From an uncultured Clostridia bacterium (GTDB taxonomy: Bacteria > Bacillota > Clostridia > TANB77 > CAG-508): a stretch of DNA of 33,303 nucleotides. The notes beneath the pieces are model-generated. The model had not been told where the DNA came from and did not search any database. It saw only the letters and a program-made list of their open reading frames with translations. Below, one piece after another: positions 7,548 to 14,404 of the stretch (positions are counted from its first letter, which is position 1; the number at the start of each line of letters is the position of its first letter). The position numbers were made by a program, and so were the translations under genes. The stretch is from contig CANQFS010000015.1 in NCBI GenBank assembly GCA_947599825.1, positions 1 to 33,303 on the forward strand. The letters are read 5' to 3'.

Positions 7548-8202
7548 ATAAAATATTTTCTTTTGCTTTTACAACTATTCTAGTACCTTTTATAGTATTA
7601 CAAGTAATTAAAGTAACTTCTCTTGTACCATTAGTATTTTGACTTAAACAAGAAGTATCATTTGCTGTAACTTCAGTTATTTTATAAATTTTATAATTTA
7701 CTGTATTACTATTTAAATCATAAATTTGAATGGTATCACCTTCATCTAAAGAAGAAAGTTTGCCAAAATGCGTTTGATTAGCATAGTTATGACCAGCAAT
7801 GCATAAATTACCAATTTCATTTGGCATAGGGCCAGAAAGGTAGCACGGCGAAATTTTTAAAAGTTCTTCTGAAGTATGAGACAAAATTGGATACATTAAA
7901 TTAATTTTATCAATTTTAAGCAAACCAATAACAAAAGGATTATTTTCTTCTTCTACACTTGTTCTTTGCGCAATATAATTGTTATTACTTGAATATAAAT
8001 TACGAAGAGTAAAGTGGTTAGAAAAGTTTTCTGATACTTTTTCTTGTTTCCATGAATTATATTGCAAAAAAAAGTAAAAAATAAGACAAATGATAATTAA
8101 AGAAAGAGAAATCCAAAAAATCAATTTGAATTTTTTTACGGAAGAAAAAGAAACAGAGCTAGAAGTGTAGTTTATGTTTTGATTCCCTAATATTTGGTTC
8201 AT
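7546..8202 (-). CDS. Sortase (class D-like transpeptidase)
   Basis: 218 residues, membrane-anchored by one N-terminal helix (about 27-46), with an extracellular sortase barrel. The catalytic triad is clear: His138 in IAGHNY, Cys201 in LITCNT and Arg208 in GTRIVVKA. Sortases cut LPxTG between Thr and Gly and link the protein to the wall; the LPQTG protein encoded convergently is the probable substrate. Class D is inferred from the short length and the TCNT...RIVV pattern. AAGGAA lies about 8 bases before the ATG on this strand. Confidence 0.9.
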   Translation of the reverse strand: MNQILGNQNINYTSSSVSFSSVKKFKLIFWISLSLIIICLIFYFFLQYNSWKQEKVSENFSNHFTLRNLYSSNNNYIAQRTSVEEENNPFVIGLLKIDKINLMYPILSHTSEELLKISPCYLSGPMPNEIGNLCIAGHNYANQTHFGKLSSLDEGDTIQIYDLNSNTVNYKIYKITEVTANDTSCLSQNTNGTREVTLITCNTIKGTRIVVKAKENIL

Positions 8203-8354
8203 TACAATTATTCCTTATATAATATATTTAGGTTTTTAATAAGGATTTACCTATAAACCTAGTATATTTCTATTTTATTTCTTTTATTATAGTATTAGCG
8301 AAAAATAAAAAAATATGTCGAAAAACTTTATTTACATTTTTTATGGAAAAAGTA

Positions 8355-8383
8355 TTGACTAAAGAAAAACGTATTGGTAAAAT
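8355..8383 (+). promoter_or_regulatory. Promoter of the first prepilin-like gene
   Basis: TTGACT (8355-8360), 17 bp, TAAAAT (8378-8383), about 120 bases before the start codon. The 300-bp gap 8203-8503 between this gene and the divergent sortase otherwise holds only weak A-T palindromes. Confidence 0.65.
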
Positions 8384-8503
8384 AATTAAAATAATAGTAG
8401 CAACTTATAAACATAATACCAATAATAACTGCACAAAAGATTATAATAAATTGAAAAATTGGGTAAATTTATAAGGAATAATAAAAATGTTGGAGGAAAA
8501 CTA

Positions 8504-9931
8504 ATGAAAAAATTTAGAAACGAAAAACAAAAAAACATTAAGGGAATAACCCTAATTTCACTTGTAATAACCATTATTATTTTAATTATATTAGCAGGAG
8601 TTAGTATAAATTTAGTATTGGGAGAAAATGGATTATTTACAAAAGCAAGAGAAGCACAAGCAAAATTTTTAAATGCACAAGCAGAAGAGGAAGAAAGAAT
8701 AGCAGAATTAGAAAAAGAAATTGCAGATAATGAAAATCTTCCAGCAAATACTGAAGATACACTAGCAGGAACACAAGTAAAACTTCCAAGCAAATGGGTA
8801 ACAACATTAGCAGAAGAATATTCTACTGAAAATGGTAGTAAAGTAAAAAGCGAAGTAAGAGTAGCAAACGTAAGAGCAATTGCAACAGGAAAGGGAGAAG
8901 AAGTACCAGTACCAAAAGGTTTTTATTATGTTGGTGGAACTATAGAAAGTGGAGTAGTAATATCAGATAATCCAGATGATCAAAATAAATTTGTAAATGC
9001 AGAAGATGGAAATGTGCCAGCAGGAGTAGTATATAATGAAGATGGAACAGTTAATACTGCAAGTTCAGCATTAAAAGGTAATCAATTTGTATGGATACCA
9101 GTAGAATTAAACAATTATAAAAAAACAAAATGGACAAAAGATGATGGAACAGAATGGAAAGCATTACAAGCAGAAAGAGAGACGCAAACAAATACCGCAG
9201 AACTTATACAAATAGAAAAATATGGTGGCTTTTATGTAGGAAGATATGAAGCAGGAACAAGTAACATTACATTGTCAACAAATGTAGATTTTTCAAAGGC
9301 ACATACAACAGATAATTGGTGTGATGATAGATTTTCTCTACGTGATGAATTAGGTCATACAGTAACAAAAGGAAAAATTACTTGTAAAGCAGGAGAGATA
9401 CCATATTATCATGCAGATTACTTTACAGCATTAAAGTTATGCAATGACATGTATAAAACAGATTACGTGCAAAGTGGCTTAGTAACAGGAACAATGTGGG
9501 ATACTATGTTAAAATTCATTGCAAATGGAAATACAGACATTGTAACCAATAGTGCTAATTGGGGAAATTATATGAGAGATACTGGTATAGAATATAATGA
9601 AGGACAAGGAAGATATGCAATTATAGATGTATATAAAAGTGAAATGACTAATGACTTTACGAAATCAGATACAGAATATTATAAGGGGATACGAACTACA
9701 GCCAGTTCAGAAAGTTTAAAGAAAAAGAATTTATATGATGTAGCAGGAAACTTATGGGAGTGGACACAAGAAGCTATTTACCAAGATAATGGATTAGAAA
9801 ATTATACAATTCGTGGAGGTTCTTGTCTAAACTCTGAAACAAATTTCCCAGCATGCGTCTTCGGTAGTACTGGAGACGTTGCAAGCTCATATTTAAGTAA
9901 TGGCTTTCGTCCAGCACTTTATATCAAATAA
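8504..9931 (+). CDS. Prepilin-like surface protein with a formylglycine-generating-enzyme-like (C-type lectin fold) domain
   Basis: 475 residues. A class III leader ends at KG14, followed by ITLISLVITIIILIILAG, a type IV pilin-like helix lacking the usual Glu5. A charged coil follows (35-70), then a domain with FVWIPVELN (near 195), GGFYVGRYEAG, DVAGNLWEWTQEA, YTIRGGSCLN and a terminal GFRPALYIK, the pattern of FGE/SUMF1-like C-type lectin folds. It probably displays a ligand-binding domain at the surface; no catalytic Cys pair of true FGE could be confirmed. Start 8504 is chosen because GGAGG lies 7 bases upstream; a start at 8459 would add 15 residues without an RBS. The last ~45 codons have unusual codon use. 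Confidence 0.8.
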   Translation: MKKFRNEKQKNIKGITLISLVITIIILIILAGVSINLVLGENGLFTKAREAQAKFLNAQAEEEERIAELEKEIADNENLPANTEDTLAGTQVKLPSKWVTTLAEEYSTENGSKVKSEVRVANVRAIATGKGEEVPVPKGFYYVGGTIESGVVISDNPDDQNKFVNAEDGNVPAGVVYNEDGTVNTASSALKGNQFVWIPVELNNYKKTKWTKDDGTEWKALQAERETQTNTAELIQIEKYGGFYVGRYEAGTSNITLSTNVDFSKAHTTDNWCDDRFSLRDELGHTVTKGKITCKAGEIPYYHADYFTALKLCNDMYKTDYVQSGLVTGTMWDTMLKFIANGNTDIVTNSANWGNYMRDTGIEYNEGQGRYAIIDVYKSEMTNDFTKSDTEYYKGIRTTASSESLKKKNLYDVAGNLWEWTQEAIYQDNGLENYTIRGGSCLNSETNFPACVFGSTGDVASSYLSNGFRPALYIK

Positions 9932-9953
9932 TTAATAAAATATAAAAGAAAAA

Positions 9954-9981
9954 AACGTCTCTAAAAAAAGAGATGTTTTTT
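9954..9981 (+). terminator. Intrinsic terminator of the prepilin-like gene
   Basis: AACGTCTCT (9954-9962) pairs with AGAGATGTT (9969-9977, one G-U) over a six-A loop, followed by TTTT. Confidence 0.8.
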
Positions 9982-10035
9982 CATGGAAAGATTTGGGACG
10001 CGTCCAAATCTTTCCACAAATCTTTCCATGAAAAA
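9977..10035. repeat. Duplicated-arm palindrome with alternative hairpins
   Basis: The left arm 9977-9995 pairs perfectly over 19 bp with 10017-10035. Inside the loop, CCAAATCTTTCC (10004-10015) can instead pair with GGAAAGATTTGG (9985-9996) around GACGCGTC. The two structures are mutually exclusive. It lies about 105 bp before pyrH. Confidence 0.75.
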
Positions 10036-10142
10036 TAAAAAATGAAAATAAAAAGAAAAAAATGCAAAAAATGGTTTCTTTTTTTTTAGGCTTATGATAG
10101 AATGATAAACAAATAGAAAAATGATATAAGGAGGAGTAATGT

Positions 10143-10850
10143 ATGCCTGAAGTAAAATACAAACGAGTCCTATTAAAGCTAAGCGGAGAAGCAATTGGAG
10201 GCAAGGAAAAAAAAGGCGTCGATGCAGAGACGTTAGGAAAAATATGTGACCAAGTCAAAAATATGGTAGACTTAGGTGTGCAAGTAGCCATTGTTGTTGG
10301 TGGTGGAAACTTTTGGAGGGGTCGCTATGGGCACCAAATGGAAAGAACTACATCAGATTATATGGGAATGCTTGCTACAGTTATGAATGGGCTTGCTTTA
10401 CAAGATTCACTAGAAGCAAGAGGTCTTGCAACAAGGCTTCAAACAGCCATTGAAATGAGACAAATTGCAGAACCATATATCAAAAGAAAAGCAATAAAAC
10501 ATTTAGAAGCAGGAAGAGTAGTTATTTTTTCTTGCGGAACAGGAAATCCATTCTTTACAACAGATACAGCAGCAGCACTTCGTTCTGCAGAAATTGAAGC
10601 AGAGGTAATTTTGCTTGCAAAAACTATTGATGGTGTTTACTCTGCAGACCCAAAAGAAGATCCAAATGCTGTAAAATACGATGAAATCACGTATTTAGAC
10701 ATTTTAAATCAAGACTTAAAAGTTATGGATTCTACAGCAACATCACTTTGCAAAGATAACAAAATACCACTTATTGTCTTTGGAATAGATGAACCAGAAA
10801 ATATGGTAAAAATTATAAAAGGTGAGAAAATAGGCACCTATATAAGCTAA
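10143..10850 (+). CDS. pyrH: Uridylate kinase PyrH
   Basis: 235 residues, the normal length of the bacterial amino-acid-kinase-fold UMP kinase that makes UDP. Motifs: [14 protein letters not shown] at the start, [38 protein letters not shown]-like block (written here [14 protein letters not shown]), and the C-terminal [25 protein letters not shown]. Its usual upstream neighbours rpsB and tsf are absent. A weak TAGAAT box occurs near 10103 but I could not pair it with a good -35. Confidence 0.97.
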   Translation: MPEVKYKRVLLKLSGEAIGGKEKKGVDAETLGKICDQVKNMVDLGVQVAIVVGGGNFWRGRYGHQMERTTSDYMGMLATVMNGLALQDSLEARGLATRLQTAIEMRQIAEPYIKRKAIKHLEAGRVVIFSCGTGNPFFTTDTAAALRSAEIEAEVILLAKTIDGVYSADPKEDPNAVKYDEITYLDILNQDLKVMDSTATSLCKDNKIPLIVFGIDEPENMVKIIKGEKIGTYIS

Positions 10851-10927
10851 AACTAATAGAAAATTATAGTTATTTAAACACATATTCACAAGGGAAGGAA
10901 ACATACCTTATCCATTCAAAAAATAAA

Positions 10928-10946
10928 AGGGGAAAGAAATACCCCT
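10928..10946 (+). promoter_or_regulatory. Small hairpin in the pyrH-frr gap
   Basis: AGGGG (10928-10932) pairs with CCCCT (10942-10946) without a T run. Its position 25 bases before frr suggests RNA processing or translational spacing, but this is only inference. Confidence 0.3.
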
Positions 10947-10970
10947 ATCATTAGAAAAGGAGAAATTATT

Positions 10971-11519
10971 ATGGATTATTCAAATATTGAAGAAAGAATG
11001 AAAAAAACAATTAGTGTTTTTGAAGAAAATTTATCAGAAATTAGAGCAGGAAGAGCAAACCCTGCAATACTAAACAAAGTAACAGTAGATTATTATGGAA
11101 CAGCAACTCCAATTAACCAAGTAGCAGGAATTTCTGTACCAGAAGCAAGAATGATAGTTATTCAACCATGGGACGGAAGCGTTTTAAAAGAAATAGAAAG
11201 AGCAATTTTAGCATCTGACATTGGAATTACACCAAATAATGATGGAAAAGTCATAAGATTAAACTTTCCTGAATTAAATGAAGAAAGAAGAAAAGAAATT
11301 GTAAAAGACATTCGTAAAATGGCAGAAGAAGCAAAAGTAGCAGTAAGGCAAGTAAGACGTGATGGTATAGATGAATTCAAAAAAATGCAAAAAGACTCTA
11401 ACATTACCGAAGATGATTTAAAACAAGCCGAAGATGCTATACAAAAATTAACAGATAAATATGTAGAAGAAGTAGATAAAAAATTAGAAGCAAAAGAAAA
11501 AGAAATTATGACTTTATAA
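10971..11519 (+). CDS. frr: Ribosome recycling factor
   Basis: 182 residues, the usual length. Conserved blocks [64 protein letters not shown] and [10 protein letters not shown] are all present. Acts with EF-G to split ribosomes after termination. RBS AAAAGGAG. Located between pyrH and uppS as in other Firmicutes. Confidence 0.97.
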   Translation: MDYSNIEERMKKTISVFEENLSEIRAGRANPAILNKVTVDYYGTATPINQVAGISVPEARMIVIQPWDGSVLKEIERAILASDIGITPNNDGKVIRLNFPELNEERRKEIVKDIRKMAEEAKVAVRQVRRDGIDEFKKMQKDSNITEDDLKQAEDAIQKLTDKYVEEVDKKLEAKEKEIMTL

Positions 11520-11541
11520 ATTATTTGTTATGGAGGATAAC

Positions 11542-12249
11542 ATGGAACAAGAAAATATGCCAAAGCACATAGCTATTATTATGGACGGAAACCGTAGATG
11601 GGCAAGACAAAGAGGGCTAGATATTAAACTAGGCCATAAAGAAGGTGCAAAAACCTTAGAGAAAATTGTGCGCTATGCTAATAAAATAGGTCTAGGTTAC
11701 ATTACAGTATATGCATTTTCTACCGAAAATTGGAAACGTACAGAAGATGAAGTAGGTGCATTAATGTTACTTCTTCAAAACTACTTAGAAGACTATAGTA
11801 AAAGAGCAGACACAGAAAATATTAAAGTAAATATAATAGGAGATGTTTCAGCCTTATCTGAAAGAATGCAAAAAAGCATTCGAAATTGTATGGAAAGAAC
11901 GAAAAACAATACAGGTGTTACATTTAATATGGCTTTAAATTATGGTGGACGAGATGAATTAGTAAAAGCAATGAAAAAAATTGCAAAAGATGTAAAAGAA
12001 GAAAAATTAGCAGTAAACGAAATTACAGAAGAAACTATATCAAATTCTTTATATACAGCAGGTCAGCCAGATCCAGACTTACTTATTAGAACCAGTGGTG
12101 AATTAAGAACAAGTAACTTCTTGCCATGGCAATTAGTATATTCAGAATTTGTATTTGTAGAAAAAAATTGGCCAGATTTTACAGAAGAAGATTTAGACGA
12201 AGCAATTAGAATTTATCAAACAAGAAATAGAAAATTTGGTGCAAAATAG
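11542..12249 (+). CDS. uppS: Undecaprenyl diphosphate synthase
   Basis: 235 residues, a cis-prenyltransferase that makes the C55 lipid carrier for wall synthesis. Conserved regions: PKHIAIIMDGNRRWAR with catalytic Asp14, GHKEGAKTL, YAFSTENWKR, FNMALNYGGRDE and the C-terminal DLLIRTSGELRTSNFLPWQ. The start at 11542 is chosen because GGAGG (11532-11536) lies 5 bases upstream; an in-frame ATG at 11530 overlaps that RBS. Followed after 13 bp by cdsA. Confidence 0.96.
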   Translation: MEQENMPKHIAIIMDGNRRWARQRGLDIKLGHKEGAKTLEKIVRYANKIGLGYITVYAFSTENWKRTEDEVGALMLLLQNYLEDYSKRADTENIKVNIIGDVSALSERMQKSIRNCMERTKNNTGVTFNMALNYGGRDELVKAMKKIAKDVKEEKLAVNEITEETISNSLYTAGQPDPDLLIRTSGELRTSNFLPWQLVYSEFVFVEKNWPDFTEEDLDEAIRIYQTRNRKFGAK

Positions 12250-12262
12250 AAAGGAACAAAAT

Positions 12263-13072
12263 ATGGACTTTAAAAGAATCTCCTCAGCACTAATTGGCTT
12301 TCCATTAGTAGCTATTATTCTAATATGGGGAAATAAATATTTAGTAGATATTGTAATAAGCATAATTGCAATTATGAGTTTGCATGAATATTTCCATAGC
12401 TTTAAAGAGCAAAATCAAAATAAAGATTTAAGGTGGATTGCCTATATATCAGCTTTATCCATTGCTTTTATTCATGTAATACCACAAGAGTACATATTAA
12501 AAACAATAGCAGCAATGATTCCTATTGCTATATTAGTTTTATTTGCACAAGTTATTGCAAGTAATATGAAGTACAATATTAAAGATATTGCCATTACTCT
12601 ATTTGGAATTTGCTATATAGTAGTTTTTCTTATGTATATTCCTATAATTAGAGAAACAACAAATGGAAGAATTACTATTTGGTATGTATTTCTTGCAGCT
12701 TGGGGAACAGACATATTTGCTTATTGCATAGGAAGAAAATATGGCAAGCATAAATTTAGCAAAATTAGTCCAAACAAAAGCATTGAAGGGTGCATTGCAG
12801 GAACCATAGGGGCAGTAGTGCTAATGAGTATATATACATGGGTATGTAACACTTATTTTGAAATGAATTTTCATTATTTATACACTGTAATAATTGCTGT
12901 AGTATTAAGTTTAGTAGGGCAAATTGGAGACTTTTCAGCATCTAGTATAAAAAGATATACAGGAATTAAAGATTTTAGCAATTTAATTCCAGGTCATGGA
13001 GGAATGCTTGACCGTATAGATAGCGTTATTTTCATTGCACCATTTGCATATTTTTTATTAATGCTATTATAG
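12263..13072 (+). CDS. cdsA: Phosphatidate cytidylyltransferase
   Basis: 269 residues, an integral membrane enzyme making CDP-diacylglycerol. About eight hydrophobic segments are visible, with the signature near the C-terminus: SPNKSIEGCIAGTIGA, GQIGDFSASSIKRYTGIKD and PGHGGMLDRIDS. Start 12263 has AGAAAGGA 7 bases upstream; an in-frame ATG at 12236 lies inside uppS and has no RBS. Between uppS and rseP, consistent with the usual lipid cluster. Confidence 0.95.
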   Translation: MDFKRISSALIGFPLVAIILIWGNKYLVDIVISIIAIMSLHEYFHSFKEQNQNKDLRWIAYISALSIAFIHVIPQEYILKTIAAMIPIAILVLFAQVIASNMKYNIKDIAITLFGICYIVVFLMYIPIIRETTNGRITIWYVFLAAWGTDIFAYCIGRKYGKHKFSKISPNKSIEGCIAGTIGAVVLMSIYTWVCNTYFEMNFHYLYTVIIAVVLSLVGQIGDFSASSIKRYTGIKDFSNLIPGHGGMLDRIDSVIFIAPFAYFLLMLL

Positions 13073-13087
13073 AAAGGAAGTTTTATT

Positions 13088-14350
13088 TTGATTAGCTTTT
13101 TTGTTAGCGCATTAAAAATTATTTTTGTATTAGGCTTTTTAATTTTAATTCATGAAGGAGGTCATTTTCTTGTTGCTAGACTATGTAAAGTAACAGTTAA
13201 TGAATTTTCTATAGGTTTTGGTCCAGTTATATGGAAAAAACAAGGAAAACAAACCAAATATGTAATAAGACTTATTCCTCTAGGGGGTTTTGTAAACCTA
13301 GAAGGTGAAGAAGAACGTTCAGAAGAGGAAGGTTCTTTTAGCAAAGCAAGCATTCCAAAAAGAATGGCAATTGTGCTTGCAGGTGGTTTGGTAAATATTG
13401 TGTTTGCACTTGTAGTTTATTATACTTTAATGTTATGCACAGGAAACCATGTTTCTCTTAATGTAGACTCTACAATTCCAGAATATGCAGCCGAAATTGC
13501 AGGAGTGCAATCAGGAGATAAAATTGTTAGTATGCAAGGAAAACATATATATTCAAAAAGTGATTTAGATAAAATTATGGAAGAAACAGATGGAAGCGAG
13601 CTATCTGTTGTAGTAGAAAGAAATGGAGAGAAAAAAGAGTTCAAAATTATTCCTACAAAACAAGAATATAAAAATACAGGAATTTATTTAAAAGGAATTT
13701 CCGCAGGAGATAGTACAAAAATAGTTACAGTAGGTGCAGGAAGCGTAGCAGAAAAGCAAGGAATAAAAGCAAATGATGAAATTTTAAAAATTAATGGAAA
13801 AGAAGTAAAAAATCAAGAAGAAATTGTAGAAATAATAAATGAAGAAGATATTAATACGCTTATTTTAACTCTACAAAGAGGAAATGAGCAAATTGAAATT
13901 ACACTAGAGCCAGAAATATTATATGATTATTATTTAGGTATTACTTTTGCAAAAGCAGAAAATACACTTTCTAATAATTTGTATTATTCTTTTTTTGAAA
14001 CAAAAGATTTTACCTTTTCTATTTTTGACAATTTAAAAATGTTATTTACAGGAAAGGTTAAAGTAGACCAATTTATGGGACCAGTTGGAATTTCAGAAGT
14101 AGTAGCAAAAACTAATGAAGTAGCAGATTTCGTAAATATTTTAGCGCTTATTTCACTATCATTAGGAGTTACGAATCTTTTACCAATTCCAGCATTAGAT
14201 GGTGGTAAATTCCTATTATTAATAATAGAAGCAATACGAGGAAAAAAATTAAGTGAAAAAACAGAAATCAATATTCAATTAATTGGATTTGCATTTCTAA
14301 TCACTTTATCAATATATGTTACTTATCATGATATTTTAAGAATATTATAA
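13088..14350 (+). CDS. rseP: Site-2 (M50) membrane metalloprotease RseP
   Basis: 420 residues; intramembrane protease for anti-sigma factors and signal-peptide remnants. The zinc motif HEGGH is at residues 22-26 in the first helix and the second motif NLLPIPALDGG ends near residue 373, with the third metal ligand Asp371. Two PDZ-like regions lie between (about 120-190 and 200-275). The start codon is TTG with AGAAAGGAAG upstream. It normally follows dxr, which is absent here. Confidence 0.95.
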   Translation: MISFFVSALKIIFVLGFLILIHEGGHFLVARLCKVTVNEFSIGFGPVIWKKQGKQTKYVIRLIPLGGFVNLEGEEERSEEEGSFSKASIPKRMAIVLAGGLVNIVFALVVYYTLMLCTGNHVSLNVDSTIPEYAAEIAGVQSGDKIVSMQGKHIYSKSDLDKIMEETDGSELSVVVERNGEKKEFKIIPTKQEYKNTGIYLKGISAGDSTKIVTVGAGSVAEKQGIKANDEILKINGKEVKNQEEIVEIINEEDINTLILTLQRGNEQIEITLEPEILYDYYLGITFAKAENTLSNNLYYSFFETKDFTFSIFDNLKMLFTGKVKVDQFMGPVGISEVVAKTNEVADFVNILALISLSLGVTNLLPIPALDGGKFLLLIIEAIRGKKLSEKTEINIQLIGFAFLITLSIYVTYHDILRIL

Positions 14351-14404
14351 TTTAAAAAATTTATTACAAAAATAATTTTTGGACTTAGGAAGGATTGTAT
14401 AAAC

